Positions 8,348 to 18,790 of a stretch of 64,000 bases of DNA are shown piece after piece. Below the pieces are notes generated by a model. That model made no database searches. It saw nothing but the letters and a program-made list of their open reading frames with translations, and was not told the DNA's origin. The stretch's first letter is position 1. Each line of letters starts with the position of its first letter. The position numbers and the translations under genes were made by a program. Source of the stretch: Faecalibacter rhinopitheci (GTDB lineage: Bacteria; Bacteroidota; Bacteroidia; Flavobacteriales; Weeksellaceae); assembly GCF_015234135.1 (NCBI RefSeq), contig NZ_JADGIK010000003.1, positions 270,305-334,304 of the forward strand, in the 5' to 3' direction.

Positions 8348-9076
8348 TTATTTTAGATTAGCAACTTCAATTTTTCTTAAATAAGATTGAATTGTATTTT
8401 CTAATCCCATGTACAATGCTTCAGAAATTAAAGCGTGACCAATCGAAACTTCTGCAATTTGAGGAATTTCTTCAATAAAATATTGGATATTATCTAAGCT
8501 TAGATCGTGTCCAGCATTTACTCCTAATCCATTTTCTATGGCTAATAATGCTGTTTCTTTATAAGGTTTAATGGCAGCTAAATTCCCTAATCCGTATTGG
8601 GTAGCAAATTCTTCAGTATATAATTCAATACGATCAGCACCAGTCTTTGCTGCAGCTTCTACTAAAGCAGGATTTGGATCTAAAAAAATAGAAGTTCTAA
8701 TTCCAGCTTCTTTAAAGATTTTAATTACGTCTGTTAAATAATCAAAATGCTTTACCGTATCCCAACCTGCATTAGATGTAATTGCATTTTCAGCATCCGG
8801 TACTAATGTCACTTGCTCCGGTTTATTAGCAAGCACTAATTCCATAAAGCTCTCTACAGGTTTCCCCTCGATGTTAAATTCTGTTTTAACTACAGGCTTT
8901 AAATCGTATACATCTTGGTAGCGTATATGACGTTCGTCTGGACGTGGGTGAATAGTAATTCCTTGCGCTCCAAATTGTTCAATTTTAATTGCAGCTTCTA
9001 CAAGGTTTGGAGTGTTTCCTCCACGTGCATTACGAATAGTTGCAATTTTATTTATATTAACACTTAATTTAGTCAT
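8348..9076 (-). CDS. pdxJ: Pyridoxine 5'-phosphate synthase
   Basis: PdxJ condenses 3-amino-2-oxopropyl phosphate with deoxyxylulose 5-phosphate to make pyridoxine 5'-phosphate, the last step of the DXP-dependent vitamin B6 route. The 242-residue TIM barrel starts LSVNINKIATIRNARGGN, and GITIHPRPDERHI (about 39-51), TLVPD, GIRTSIFLDP and GLGVNAGHDLS are the conserved active-site loops. The ATG is at 9076. It is the middle gene of a tight operon with a mechanosensitive channel upstream (10-base gap) and a hydrolase downstream. Confidence 0.96.
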   Translation of the reverse strand: MTKLSVNINKIATIRNARGGNTPNLVEAAIKIEQFGAQGITIHPRPDERHIRYQDVYDLKPVVKTEFNIEGKPVESFMELVLANKPEQVTLVPDAENAITSNAGWDTVKHFDYLTDVIKIFKEAGIRTSIFLDPNPALVEAAAKTGADRIELYTEEFATQYGLGNLAAIKPYKETALLAIENGLGVNAGHDLSLDNIQYFIEEIPQIAEVSIGHALISEALYMGLENTIQSYLRKIEVANLK

Positions 9077-9086
9077 CTTTATAATA

Positions 9087-10346
9087 TTATTTTTCTTTTA
9101 AATCTGTTATAGTAATGGACTGCATAATTTGTAAATCAAATTTACGACTAGCAGTCAGTAAATGGTCAAATATATCCGATTGAATACGTTCAAATTCTGA
9201 ATTATTACTTGATTTTGCAAAACAGTTAATTTCGATTGGCATACCTTCCATTGTAACAGGAAGCTGTTTTACAATAATAGGATCGTATGTTGATATAGTA
9301 GAAATCTTCTTTAAATAACTTTCTACATAAATTCTAAAAACACCAATATTTGTTAATTGTTGTCCATTTATATCAATATCAGCATGTGCAATATTTTTAT
9401 TGTAATCATTTATTTGTTTCCTTTTATTGATAATATAATTTTGGATTAAATTATAATTTTCATATTTATTCAGCATTTCTTCAGAACAGAATTGAAAAGA
9501 ATTTACATTAAATGATATTGCTCTTTTTATTTGTCGGGTTCCACTAGCCATCATAGGCATATGATTCGTTACTTGTGAAGTAACAACATCTACTGTAGGG
9601 ATTGTTGCAATAGTTTTATCAAACTTTTCTATTCGCACTAAATTGATGTTAATTTCCCTTACAATTCCTTCAACATTTCCCTTTGATAAAGTTACCCAAT
9701 CTCCTATTTTAATAACCTTAGAATAGGCAATTTGTAATCCTGATACAAATCCAAAAATAGCATCTCTAAATATTAATAAAACAGCAGCTGTCATGGCTCC
9801 TAAAACCGTAATAATTGTAGCAGGATTTACAGTGAACAAAATCATTACTCCAGACAATATAGCAAAAAATGTTATTACAAATTTCATCATTTGTCCAAAG
9901 GTTCTTACTCCAACAGTCGTGTAACTATTCTCTTCATTGTAAACATCTATAATTGTATTAATGATCCGAAAGACCAATTGTGTCAATACAATTAACAAAG
10001 CTAATTCCGTTGAACGTTGAATTAAGTAATAGATAGGTCCTTCACCTTTAAAAAGGATAGGATTCATTTTTGAAGCAAAACTTAGTGGCAGTATATGTAT
10101 AATGGCTACAAAAGCATCATTTCTATAAAAACTCTTTAACCAAATAATATTTGTTCGGTTTACAATTTTTCTGATTATTGAAATCAACACTTTTCGGATT
10201 ACAAAATCAATTATAAAAAGAATAGAAATCCAGGAAATAACTTCCAAAGCTGTAAAAAGATTTCCAGAGATATCAATTTTTAACTGTTCATTAAAAAATA
10301 TTTTTACGCCGTCAGCAAATTCTTGGTAAAATGATTTATCTTGCAT
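9087..10346 (-). CDS. MscS-family mechanosensitive ion channel (YbdG-like)
   Basis: A 419-residue inner-membrane protein. Several hydrophobic helices occupy about residues 25-205, then comes the MscS pore and beta domain. The segment FRDAIFGFVSGLQIAYSKVI followed by KIGDWVTLSKGNVEGIVREI is the typical MscS core, and TIATIPTVDVVTSQVTNH belongs to its lower part. The extra N-terminal helices and the long soluble C terminus fit the YbdG/MscM type more than small MscS. It is expected to open on membrane tension during osmotic downshock. It is the first gene of the operon with pdxJ. Confidence 0.88.
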   Translation of the reverse strand: MQDKSFYQEFADGVKIFFNEQLKIDISGNLFTALEVISWISILFIIDFVIRKVLISIIRKIVNRTNIIWLKSFYRNDAFVAIIHILPLSFASKMNPILFKGEGPIYYLIQRSTELALLIVLTQLVFRIINTIIDVYNEENSYTTVGVRTFGQMMKFVITFFAILSGVMILFTVNPATIITVLGAMTAAVLLIFRDAIFGFVSGLQIAYSKVIKIGDWVTLSKGNVEGIVREININLVRIEKFDKTIATIPTVDVVTSQVTNHMPMMASGTRQIKRAISFNVNSFQFCSEEMLNKYENYNLIQNYIINKRKQINDYNKNIAHADIDINGQQLTNIGVFRIYVESYLKKISTISTYDPIIVKQLPVTMEGMPIEINCFAKSSNNSEFERIQSDIFDHLLTASRKFDLQIMQSITITDLKEK

Positions 10347-10383
10347 TGTAAACTTTGTTTATTGAGATTTTATAACCGTAGCA

Positions 10384-10391
10384 CAAAGGTA
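10384..10391 (-). promoter_or_regulatory. -7 element of the mscS-pdxJ-hydrolase operon
   Basis: On the minus strand this reads TACCTTTG, a full match to TAnnTTTG, about 38 bases before the ATG at 10346. Eighteen bases upstream is a TTT rather than TTTG, so the -33 half is imperfect. Confidence 0.55.
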
Positions 10392-10430
10392 CATTTTGTA
10401 GTTTAGCTTAAAGATAAATAAATTATAAAT

Positions 10431-10919
10431 ATGGAAGATTTTATCATCAATATAATTGCAGCTATATTAATATTTGTAGGGATAATAGGAACTGTATTGC
10501 CTGCAATTCCTGGCGCTCCATTGGCATTAGCAGGACTATTAGTTTTTAAACTTTTTAGTGGAGATGCAGGATTTGGGTGGGAGGTTATCATTATTGGAGG
10601 AATTTTTGTTATCATAGGCTCCATTTTAGATTATTTACTTCCAGTGGCATTAACCAAAAAATTTGGAGGATCTAAATACGGAATCTGGGGATCAATCGTA
10701 GGACTAATCATAGGGCTTTTTATTCCACCTTTTGGATTTATTATAGGACCATTTATCGGAGCTTTCTTAGCAGAATTAATATTTGCTTCTAAAGATGTAA
10801 AATCAGCAATTAAATCGGCCTTCGGTTCGTTCGTTGGTTTTTTGTTAACCACAGGATATGATTTTATATTATGTTTAATCTTCGCAGGAATATTAATCTA
10901 CGATGTATTTATCAGTTAA
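10431..10919 (+). CDS. DUF456 domain membrane protein
   Basis: A 162-residue, highly hydrophobic, glycine-rich protein with about four to five membrane helices. The repeated glycine motifs (GTVLPAIPGAPLALAGL near residue 21 and GLFIPPFGFIIGPFIGAFLAELI near 100) are characteristic of DUF456, a family of unknown function in which small-x3-small glycine patterns probably pack the helices. It is divergent from the mscS operon. No clear terminator follows. Confidence 0.85.
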   Translation: MEDFIINIIAAILIFVGIIGTVLPAIPGAPLALAGLLVFKLFSGDAGFGWEVIIIGGIFVIIGSILDYLLPVALTKKFGGSKYGIWGSIVGLIIGLFIPPFGFIIGPFIGAFLAELIFASKDVKSAIKSAFGSFVGFLLTTGYDFILCLIFAGILIYDVFIS

Positions 10920-10989
10920 ATAATTACATAAATTAAAATCTTTTGTTCAGATAAATACATTTCTTATAGTGTTTTTAAAAAATAATGAT

Positions 10990-10997
10990 TAAATTTG
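10990..10997 (+). promoter_or_regulatory. -7 element of the rimP-nusA-infB operon
   Basis: TAAATTTG matches TAnnTTTG. A start site just downstream would give a leader of about 55 nt before the rimP ATG, containing a G-rich block (GGGGGAGGG, around 11020). The -33 region is only T-rich. Confidence 0.5.
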
Positions 10998-11058
10998 CAT
11001 AGAATTTTAGAATATCTAAATGGGGGAGGGCTGGTCATAGCTCTCTTTTTCGTTGTAT

Positions 11059-11520
11059 ATGGATTCAGATAAAGTAAAACAAATAGTAGAAGAAGCGATC
11101 GCTGCAAATCCAGCATTGTTTCTTGTAGACTGGAAAATTTCATCAGATGACAAAATTTCAATCCTAGCAGATGGAGATGAAGGTTTATCAGTAGAAGAAA
11201 TTGTTCGTATCAGTCGATATGTAGAACATAACCTCGATCGTGAGGAATGTGATTTTGCATTAGAGGTCTCTTCTCCTGGAGTTGGAATTCCATTAGTTAT
11301 GCCACGTCAATATAAGAAAAATATCGGAAGAATATTAGAAGTTACATTAGATAACACTGTCTTAGAGGGTGAAATTGTAGAAGCTGATGACGAAGGTGTT
11401 ACCTTATGGTGGGAAACTAGAGAACCAAAACAACTAGGTAAAGGGAAAGTTACTGTAGAAAAAGAAGAAAAAGTAAATTACACTGAGATCAAAAAAGCGA
11501 TCATCAAAATTACCTTTTAA
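11059..11520 (+). CDS. rimP: Ribosome maturation factor RimP
   Basis: RimP helps assemble the 30S subunit. The protein has 153 residues from the ATG at 11059; an in-frame TTG two codons earlier (11053) is possible but less likely. The N-terminal domain ends in EVSSPGVGIPL (about residues 75-85), the conserved RimP hinge, followed by an SH3-like beta domain. It is the first gene of rimP-nusA-infB, a widely conserved order, with nusA starting 15 bases after its stop. Confidence 0.93.
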   Translation: MDSDKVKQIVEEAIAANPALFLVDWKISSDDKISILADGDEGLSVEEIVRISRYVEHNLDREECDFALEVSSPGVGIPLVMPRQYKKNIGRILEVTLDNTVLEGEIVEADDEGVTLWWETREPKQLGKGKVTVEKEEKVNYTEIKKAIIKITF

Positions 11521-11535
11521 AAAAATAAATGTAAA

Positions 11536-12771
11536 ATGGACAATCTTGCATTAATTGAATCTTTCGGAGATTTTAAAGAAGATAAAAATATTGACCGTAT
11601 TACGCTAATGAAGATTTTGGAAGAAACTCTTCAAAGTGTATTGAGAAAAAAATACGGATCAGATGATAATTTCGACATTATCGTAAATCCTGATAAAGGA
11701 GATTTAGAAATTTGGCACAACCGTATCGTTGTTGCTGATGGATTTTCTGAAGACGATGCCTTAGAAATTGAATTAGCAGAAGCTCGTAAAATTGAGCCTG
11801 ATTTTGAAATTGGAGAAGAAGTATCTGAGAAAATTCCAATCGAAGCATTAGGACGTCGTGCAATTCTAACTTTACGTCAAACTTTATTGGCTAAAGTAAT
11901 GGAGCACGATAACTCTAACTTATACGAGAAATTCAAAGGAATTATTGGAGATATTGTTTCAGGTGAAATTCACCATGTACGTCACAAACATGTAATTATC
12001 ATGGATGATGAGCAAAATGAAATGATTTTACCAAAAGAAAATCAAATTCCAGCTGATTTCTTCCGTAAGGGAGACACATTACGTGCAATTGTAGAAGACG
12101 TAAAATTAAGAGGTTCTAAACCTCAAATTATTTTATCTCGTACTTCTCCAAAGTTCTTAGAGAAATTATTTGAACAAGAAATTCCTGAAATTTATGACGG
12201 TTTAATTACGATTAAAAACGTTGTACGTATGCCAGGAGACAAAGCAAAAGTAACAGTAGAGTCTTACGATGATCGTATCGATCCTGTAGGAGCTTGTGTA
12301 GGAATGAAAGGATCTCGTATCCATTCAATTGTACGCGAATTACGCAATGAAAATATTGATGTAATTAACTACACAAACAACATGAGTTTATTAATTACAA
12401 GAGCTTTAAATCCAGCGAAAATTTCAAATATTGAAATTGACGAAGAAAAAAATAAAGCACTAGTTTATGTAGCCGCTGAAGAAGTTTCTAAAGCAATTGG
12501 TAAAGGAGGATATAACGTTCGTTTAGCTTCTAAATTAGTTGGAATGGAAATTGATATTTTCAGAGAAGGAGTACAAGACGAAGATGTTGAGTTAACTGAA
12601 TTTACAGACGAAATTGATGACTGGGTTATTGAAGCATTCAAAGCAATTGGACTAGATACTGCAAAAAGTATTTTAGAGCAAGATATGGATGATTTAGTGA
12701 AGAGAACGGATCTTGAAGAGGAAACGATTCAAGACGTAATTAACATCTTAAAGTCAGAGTTTGAAGATTAA
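11536..12771 (+). CDS. nusA: Transcription termination/antitermination factor NusA
   Basis: NusA binds RNA polymerase and nascent RNA and modulates pausing, termination and rRNA antitermination. The 411-residue protein has the N-terminal RNAP-binding domain (1-130), an S1 domain (about 130-200) and KH domains, with GACVGMKGSRIHSIVRELRN near 255 and AIGKGGYNVRLASKLVG near 320. It is shorter than the E. coli protein because most of the C-terminal acidic repeats are absent, as is usual in Bacteroidota. It lies between rimP and infB. Confidence 0.95.
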   Translation: MDNLALIESFGDFKEDKNIDRITLMKILEETLQSVLRKKYGSDDNFDIIVNPDKGDLEIWHNRIVVADGFSEDDALEIELAEARKIEPDFEIGEEVSEKIPIEALGRRAILTLRQTLLAKVMEHDNSNLYEKFKGIIGDIVSGEIHHVRHKHVIIMDDEQNEMILPKENQIPADFFRKGDTLRAIVEDVKLRGSKPQIILSRTSPKFLEKLFEQEIPEIYDGLITIKNVVRMPGDKAKVTVESYDDRIDPVGACVGMKGSRIHSIVRELRNENIDVINYTNNMSLLITRALNPAKISNIEIDEEKNKALVYVAAEEVSKAIGKGGYNVRLASKLVGMEIDIFREGVQDEDVELTEFTDEIDDWVIEAFKAIGLDTAKSILEQDMDDLVKRTDLEEETIQDVINILKSEFED

Positions 12772-12831
12772 TAGTCTTTAAATCATAAACAATTTGTAAA
12801 TTTGCAAAAATAATATAAACGATTAGCATAT

Positions 12832-15800
12832 ATGCCGGAAACAATTAGATTAAGTAAAGTATTAAAGGAGTTAAACATATCTATAGATCGTGCTGTTGAT
12901 TTTTTAGAAAATAAGGGTACTGCAGTAGACAAGAACCCTAACGCTAAAATTGATATGCCTACTTATGATATTTTAGTTAATGAGTTCCGTTCAGATGCTA
13001 AACAAAAGCAAGCTTCCGGAGAAATAGTCATTAACAAATTATCAGGAATTAAAGCTGCTGAGAAAAAAGAAGCTGAAGCAAAAGCTGCTACAGCTAAACC
13101 AGTTGTGGAAAAACCCGAAGTTGTCACTACGACTAGAGTTGAGTTACAAGGTCCTAAAATATCAGGTAAGATAGATTTAGATACGTTGAAGCCAGCAAAG
13201 AAGGAAGAAAAAGTTGTTGAAAAACAAGAAGAAAAAGTAATCGAGGTAGAAGCTCCTAAAGTTCAACCTGTGAAGGAAGAACCTAAAAAAGAAGTTGAAG
13301 CTCCAGTGAAGGATGAACAATCTCATCCAAGAGTAATTGGTAAAATCGATCTAGATAAATTAAATAATACAGGTAAAACTAAGAAAGAGGAAGCTCCTAA
13401 ACCCAAAAAAGAAAATGTGGTTAAAGAGCAGCCTGCTGCCAAAGCACCTAAGGCTGTAGTGACCAAAGATGAGCCGAAACAAGAAGCAGTGGTTAGTAAA
13501 CCTGAAATAAAATCGGAAGCGAAGCCTGAAGTGAAGAAAGAAGAAAAAGAAGTAGCAGCAGCTCCTCAGAAAATTGAGACTGTTTATACAAAATTGGATG
13601 GACCAAATTTTACAGGTGCAAAAATCGATTTATCGAAATTTGCTAAAGCACCTAAAAAAGCGGACGACAAGAAAGGATCAAACAATCCAGCAGATAAGAA
13701 AAAACGTAAACGTATTCATAAAGGGGTAAAACCTGAAGACGTAAAACCAGGTGACAATAATTCGAATAACTCGAATAATAACCGTCCAACAGGAACAGGT
13801 GGTCAAAACCGTCCAACAGGAACAGGTGGTCAAAACCGTCCAACAGGAACTGGAGGACAAAATCGTCCAGGAGGACAAGGTGGTCAAAACCGTCCAGGTG
13901 GACAAGGAGGACAAAACCGTCCAGGAGGTCCAGGTCAATATCGTCCAGGTGGACAAGGCGGTAATCGTTTTGGAAATAACAATAATCGTGGACCGAGAGT
14001 TCCTCAAGCTGAATTAAGCGACGATGACGTTAAGAAACAAATTAAAGATACTTTAGATAAATTAACTTCTAAAGGTCAAAATAAAAAATCTGCGAAACAC
14101 AGAAAAGACAAACGTAATGAGCGTAGATACCAAGCCGAAATGGAACAAGAGGCTATGGATCAAGACAAAACTTTACAAGTAACGGAATTCGTTACAGTAA
14201 ATGAGTTAGCGTCATTAATGGATGTTTCTGTAACAGAAGTTATTTCAGCTTGTATGTCGTTAGGTATCATGGTAACAATGAACCAACGTTTAGAAGCAGA
14301 TACAATTCAATTAGTAGCAGATGATTTTGGATATGAAGTACAATTCTCTTCAGCTGAAGATGAATCTACAGAAATTGAAGAAGTTGATAGCGAAGAAGAT
14401 TTATTAGAAAGAGCTCCAATTGTAACAGTAATGGGACACGTGGATCACGGTAAAACTTCGTTATTAGATTATATCCGTAAAGCAAACGTAATTGCAGGTG
14501 AATCTGGAGGAATTACTCAACATATCGGTGCATACAATGTAACGTTAGCTAATGGTAAACGTGTAGCATTCTTAGATACTCCTGGTCACGAAGCCTTTAC
14601 AGCAATGCGTGCTCGTGGTGCTCAGGTAACTGATATAGCTATTATCGTAATTGCAGCGGATGACCAAATCATGCCACAAACTCGTGAAGCAATTTCTCAC
14701 GCACAAGCGGCTGATGTAAAAATGATCTTTGCAATTAATAAAATTGATAAGCCAGGTGCTAATCCAGAAAAAGTAAAAGAGCAATTAGCTCAAATGAATA
14801 TCTTAGTTGAAGACTGGGGTGGTACTTATCAATCTCAAGAAATTGCAGCTAAATCTGGGTTAAATGTTGACTTATTATTAGAAAAAGTATTATTAGAAGC
14901 TGAAGTATTAGACTTAAAAGCTAATCCAAATCGTAAATCTGTAGGTACAGTTGTTGAAGCTGCTTTAGATAAAGGACGTGGATATGTTTCTACAGTTTTA
15001 GTTCAGAATGGTACTTTAGAAATTGGAGATTATATCTTAGCAGGATCTCACCATGGTAAAGTTCGTGCAATGTTAGACGAACGTGGTAAGCCAGTGAAGA
15101 AAGCAGGTCCATCTACTCCAGTTACAGTATTAGGTTTAGACGGTGCTCCAACAGCAGGGGATAAATTCAAAGTTTACGAAGACGAGCGTGAAGCAAAACA
15201 AATTGCATCTCGTAGAGAACAATTACAACGTGAGCAAACTATTCGTACGCAGAAACACATTACATTAGACGAGATTGGTCGTCGTTTAGCTTTAGGAGAC
15301 TTCAAAGAGTTAAATATTATCTTAAAAGGAGATGTGGATGGTTCTGTAGAAGCTTTAACAGATTCATTACAAAAATTATCAACTGACGAAATCATCGTTA
15401 ATATCTTACATAAAGGTGTTGGACAAATTACAGAATCTGACGTATTATTAGCTTCTGCTTCTGATGCGGTTATCTTAGGATTCAACGTTCGTCCTGGTAC
15501 AAACGCTCGTGATTTAGCAGTAAAAGAAGAAATCGAAATCCGTGCTTACTCTATCATCTATGATGCAATTAATGACATCAAAGAAGCAATGGAAGGTATG
15601 TTATCTCCAGAGTTGAAAGAGCAAGTAACTGGTAACATTGAGATTCGTGAAACTTTCAAAGTATCTAAAGTTGGTACAATTGCAGGTTGTATGGTAATCG
15701 ATGGTAAAGTTTTCAGAACTTCTAAAATCCGTATTATCCGTGATGGTGTTGTTGTTCACGAAGGTGAATTAGCTTCATTAAAACGTTTCAAAGACGATGT

Positions 15801-15918
15801 AAAAGAAGTTGCTAAAGGATATGAGTGTGGTTTAAATATTAAAAACTACAACGATATTCAAGTAAACGATATTATCGAAGCTTACGAAACTGTAGAGGTT
15901 AAAAAGAAATTAAAATAA
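12832..15918 (+). CDS. infB: Translation initiation factor IF-2
   Basis: IF-2 is the GTPase that brings initiator tRNA to the ribosome. The protein has 1028 residues. Residues 1-60 form an N-terminal IF2 domain. Residues 60-450 are a disordered K/E/P-rich region containing repeated GGQNRPTGT and GGQNRPGGQ units (about 320-385). A second IF2_N-like domain lies at 455-505. The G domain has G1 GHVDHGKT near 535, DTPGHEAF (G3) and NKID (G4), followed by domains II-IV. It is the last gene of rimP-nusA-infB, and a TAAATTTG element at 12797 could add an internal promoter. A strong terminator follows. Confidence 0.96.
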   Translation: MPETIRLSKVLKELNISIDRAVDFLENKGTAVDKNPNAKIDMPTYDILVNEFRSDAKQKQASGEIVINKLSGIKAAEKKEAEAKAATAKPVVEKPEVVTTTRVELQGPKISGKIDLDTLKPAKKEEKVVEKQEEKVIEVEAPKVQPVKEEPKKEVEAPVKDEQSHPRVIGKIDLDKLNNTGKTKKEEAPKPKKENVVKEQPAAKAPKAVVTKDEPKQEAVVSKPEIKSEAKPEVKKEEKEVAAAPQKIETVYTKLDGPNFTGAKIDLSKFAKAPKKADDKKGSNNPADKKKRKRIHKGVKPEDVKPGDNNSNNSNNNRPTGTGGQNRPTGTGGQNRPTGTGGQNRPGGQGGQNRPGGQGGQNRPGGPGQYRPGGQGGNRFGNNNNRGPRVPQAELSDDDVKKQIKDTLDKLTSKGQNKKSAKHRKDKRNERRYQAEMEQEAMDQDKTLQVTEFVTVNELASLMDVSVTEVISACMSLGIMVTMNQRLEADTIQLVADDFGYEVQFSSAEDESTEIEEVDSEEDLLERAPIVTVMGHVDHGKTSLLDYIRKANVIAGESGGITQHIGAYNVTLANGKRVAFLDTPGHEAFTAMRARGAQVTDIAIIVIAADDQIMPQTREAISHAQAADVKMIFAINKIDKPGANPEKVKEQLAQMNILVEDWGGTYQSQEIAAKSGLNVDLLLEKVLLEAEVLDLKANPNRKSVGTVVEAALDKGRGYVSTVLVQNGTLEIGDYILAGSHHGKVRAMLDERGKPVKKAGPSTPVTVLGLDGAPTAGDKFKVYEDEREAKQIASRREQLQREQTIRTQKHITLDEIGRRLALGDFKELNIILKGDVDGSVEALTDSLQKLSTDEIIVNILHKGVGQITESDVLLASASDAVILGFNVRPGTNARDLAVKEEIEIRAYSIIYDAINDIKEAMEGMLSPELKEQVTGNIEIRETFKVSKVGTIAGCMVIDGKVFRTSKIRIIRDGVVVHEGELASLKRFKDDVKEVAKGYECGLNIKNYNDIQVNDIIEAYETVEVKKKLK
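13786..13965 (+). repeat. In-gene tandem repeats in the infB linker
   Basis: About four imperfect units first encoding GGQNRPTGT and then [13 protein letters not shown] segments. The near-identical DNA units (for example AACCGTCCAACAGGAACAGG repeated) suggest recent slippage. Copy number is likely to vary between strains without breaking the frame, since units are multiples of three. Confidence 0.8.
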
Positions 15919-15935
15919 TTTCAACATAATAATTT

Positions 15936-15967
15936 AAAAGGCGATTCATTTAGAATCGCCTTTTTTT
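15936..15967 (+). terminator. Terminator after infB
   Basis: AAAAGGCGATTC / GAATCGCCTTTT with a five-base loop and a T run. Confidence 0.93.
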
Positions 15968-16014
15968 ATGTTTAAAAATTGGAATAGTTTACATTTGTGA
16001 TAAATACACATGAA

Positions 16015-17682
16015 ATGAAAAGAGTAAACTTTCTACTATTATTTATTCTGACAGCAATCCAAAGTATTGCACAACAAAATTTTAAAAACGGAGTGGTGGT
16101 ATCTGCTCACCCCGAAGCATCAAAGGTTGGTGTGGATATTCTTAAAAAAGGAGGAAATGCAATTGATGCTTCTGTTGCCGTACAATTTGCCTTAGCCGTA
16201 GTTTATCCTAATGCAGGAAACATTGGTGGAGGTGGATTTTTAGTCTATCGCGATGCGAAAGGAAATGTAGACGCATTAGATTATCGTGAAAAAGCACCTT
16301 TAGCTGCCAAGGAAGATATGTATTGGGGATCAGATGGAAATGCTATTACTGAGCTTAGTTTATATGGTCAATTAGCAGCTGGAGTTCCAGGTACAGTAGA
16401 TGGGATGGTAAAAGCCTATCAGAAATATGGGAAATTAAGTTGGAATGAATTAATTCAACCAGCAATTGATTTAGCTGAAAAAGGTTTTCCAATTACCCAA
16501 ATGCAAGCGGATGAATTGAATGAGAAATTTTCAGAATTTAAAAAGTATAATCAATCTAAGAACCCTTTTACAACTAAAAATATTTGGGTAAATGGCGATT
16601 TGTTTGTTCAAAAAGATTTAGCCAATACCCTAAAATTAGTTCAACAAAAAGGACGAAAAGGTTTTTATGAAGGAAAAGTAGCAGATTTGATTGTGAAAGA
16701 AATGAAACGAGGTAATGGTATTATTTCTAAAAAAGATTTAAAAGAATATCAATCAGCGTGGAGAACGCCAGTTTCAGGAACATACAAAGGATTTAAAGTG
16801 ATTTCAATGCCACCACCATCAAGTGGAGGAATTGCGTTAGTTTCATTATTTCAATCGGTAGAAAAATATCCATTAAAAGAATGGGGATTTCAATCAGAGA
16901 AGTCTATTCAGGTGATGGTAGAAGCAGAGCGTCGTGTTTATGCCGATCGTGCCGAGCATCTAGGTGATCCTGATTTTATCAAAGTGCCTCAAACGCAATT
17001 ATTGAATAAAGCCTATAATGTAAATCGAATGAATGATTTCTCATTTGATCGTGCATCTAAAAGTTCCGAAATTAAAGCTGGTGAAATGATTGGAAAAGAA
17101 TCAATGGAAACTACGCATTATTCAATTGTGGATAAAGAAGGAAATGCTGTTTCAGTGACAACCACATTGAACGGTTCTTATGGATCATTGGTTGTAGTTG
17201 ATGGTGCTGGATTCTTATTGAATAACGAAATGGATGATTTCTCTGTAAAACCAGGAACGCCAAATTTATATGGATTAGTAGGAGGAAAAGCGAATGCGAT
17301 TGCACCTTCTAAACGTATGTTAAGTTCAATGTCGCCATCAATTTTAGAAAAAGATGGAGAATTATACATGGTAGTCGGGACGCCTGGAGGTTCAACGATT
17401 ATTACATCTGTTTTTCAAACTATCTTAAATGTGATAGAATTTGGAATGACCATGCAAGAAGCAGTTGCTGCACCAAGATTCCATCACCAATGGTTACCAG
17501 ATCGCATCGATATCGAACCAAATGCTATTTCTACTGATGTTAGAACTTCTTTGATAAATAAAGGATATGAATTGAAAGAGCGTAAACCTTATGGTCGTGT
17601 AGAAGGAATTTTAGTTAATGCTGATGGAACATATCAATCTGGAGCTGATCCACGTGGAGATGACAAAGCTGAAGGATATTAA
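16015..17682 (+). CDS. ggt: Gamma-glutamyltransferase
   Basis: Gamma-glutamyltransferase cleaves or transfers the gamma-glutamyl group of glutathione in the periplasm. From the ATG at 16015 it has 555 residues; a GTG six codons earlier lies inside a TACATTTG promoter-like element, so it is unlikely to be the start. A Sec signal peptide ends near SIAQQ. The nucleophile of the autoprocessed small subunit is the Thr of ETTHYSIVD, and GTPGGSTIITSVFQ and the SSMSPS segment are conserved in the small subunit. It is a monocistronic gene followed by a perfect terminator. Confidence 0.93.
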   Translation: MKRVNFLLLFILTAIQSIAQQNFKNGVVVSAHPEASKVGVDILKKGGNAIDASVAVQFALAVVYPNAGNIGGGGFLVYRDAKGNVDALDYREKAPLAAKEDMYWGSDGNAITELSLYGQLAAGVPGTVDGMVKAYQKYGKLSWNELIQPAIDLAEKGFPITQMQADELNEKFSEFKKYNQSKNPFTTKNIWVNGDLFVQKDLANTLKLVQQKGRKGFYEGKVADLIVKEMKRGNGIISKKDLKEYQSAWRTPVSGTYKGFKVISMPPPSSGGIALVSLFQSVEKYPLKEWGFQSEKSIQVMVEAERRVYADRAEHLGDPDFIKVPQTQLLNKAYNVNRMNDFSFDRASKSSEIKAGEMIGKESMETTHYSIVDKEGNAVSVTTTLNGSYGSLVVVDGAGFLLNNEMDDFSVKPGTPNLYGLVGGKANAIAPSKRMLSSMSPSILEKDGELYMVVGTPGGSTIITSVFQTILNVIEFGMTMQEAVAAPRFHHQWLPDRIDIEPNAISTDVRTSLINKGYELKERKPYGRVEGILVNADGTYQSGADPRGDDKAEGY

Positions 17683-17727
17683 CTTGTTTATAAGGTAATA
17701 TATACTTTAAAATTTAAAAAATAATTT

Positions 17728-17761
17728 AAAAAAGTCGAATAGCTTTAGCTATTCGACTTTT
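17728..17761. terminator. Bidirectional terminator
   Basis: AAAGTCGAATAGCT / AGCTATTCGACTTT with a two-base loop, between the convergent ggt and dioxygenase genes. Confidence 0.9.
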
Positions 17762-17791
17762 AAGTTAACATCAATTAATGGATTAAAAGAA

Positions 17792-18682
17792 TCATATATT
17801 TTTTCCGATATAGACCGATGTCATCGATAATGAACCAGCAACTGGCTCGTCGTTGAAAAATGCGATTTCGTCTTTGTTTCCTTGTAAAGCTAAGGCGTAT
17901 AATAAAGGCAAATAATGTTCAGGTGTTGGAATAGCCAATTGAAATGCTTGTCCTTGCTCGAATGGATTCATCAACAATTGATGATTACGTTCCATAATCG
18001 CAGTTTTAACCACATTGTTTGCTTCAAGCGCCCAATCAAATCCAAAGGTATCATTGATGCGATTCCAAGCGACAGCACGTAGGTTATGCACAATATTTCC
18101 ACTTCCAATAATTAAAACTCCTTTTTTACGTAAAGTCTTTAATTCTTCTGCCAATTGATAATGCTGTTCTGGAGTTTTTCTGTAATCCAAACTAAATTCC
18201 ACAATCGGAATATTCGCATCAGGATACATATGTTTTATCACCGTCCAAGCACCGTGATCCAATCCCCATTCGACATCCAATCCCACTTCTGTCGATTGAA
18301 CTAAATTTTTGATTTCTTGTGCCAAAGCAGGATTTCCAGCTGCTGGGTATTGTACATCAAATAAGGCTTGTGGAAATCCTCCAAAATCGTGAATGGTTGG
18401 AGGAGTTGTCATTGCAGTCACAAAAGTACCTCTCGTTTCCCAATGGGCCGAAACACAAAGAATGGCTTTTGGTGTAGGAATTTTTTGAACAATATCACGG
18501 AAACCTTTTACGAATTGATTTTCTTCAATCGCAATCATTGGACTTCCGTGTCCTAAAAATAACACAGGCATTTCTTCCGATTCGCCTAACGTATCGGTAA
18601 ATTTTCCTAATTCTTGAAGGCTCATCGCACTTCCTACTAATGGGGCTACTGCTAACAATTTTAAAAAGTTTTTTCTATCCAC
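17792..18682 (-). CDS. ygiD: 4,5-DOPA-extradiol-dioxygenase-like protein (YgiD/LigB family)
   Basis: A class III (LigB-type) extradiol dioxygenase homologue. MPVLFLGHGSPM (about residues 38-49) and VSAHWETRGT carry the metal-binding histidines; GLDHGAWTVIKHMYPDANIP completes the active site. Homologues such as E. coli YgiD open the ring of L-DOPA, but the natural substrate here is unknown. The open frame starts with GTG at 18682 and has an N-terminal MDRKNFLKLLAVAPLVGSAM segment that looks like a weak export signal. The -7-like TACTTTTG sits only four bases upstream of this GTG, so a downstream start at residue 20 or 38 is possible. Confidence 0.85.
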   Translation of the reverse strand: MDRKNFLKLLAVAPLVGSAMSLQELGKFTDTLGESEEMPVLFLGHGSPMIAIEENQFVKGFRDIVQKIPTPKAILCVSAHWETRGTFVTAMTTPPTIHDFGGFPQALFDVQYPAAGNPALAQEIKNLVQSTEVGLDVEWGLDHGAWTVIKHMYPDANIPIVEFSLDYRKTPEQHYQLAEELKTLRKKGVLIIGSGNIVHNLRAVAWNRINDTFGFDWALEANNVVKTAIMERNHQLLMNPFEQGQAFQLAIPTPEHYLPLLYALALQGNKDEIAFFNDEPVAGSLSMTSVYIGKNI

Positions 18683-18790
18683 ATTTCAAAAGTACAACAA
18701 CATGGGATGGATTGCATTGATATACGTTAAGAAACAAAAATAAGGCACATAAAAAAAGCAATCCTAGTATTGCTTTCAATAGTATATGAA

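Noticed and set aside
13678..14017. Open frames on both strands across the infB repeat region
   Set aside because: They are by-products of the in-frame repeats; they have low-complexity translations and no start signals.
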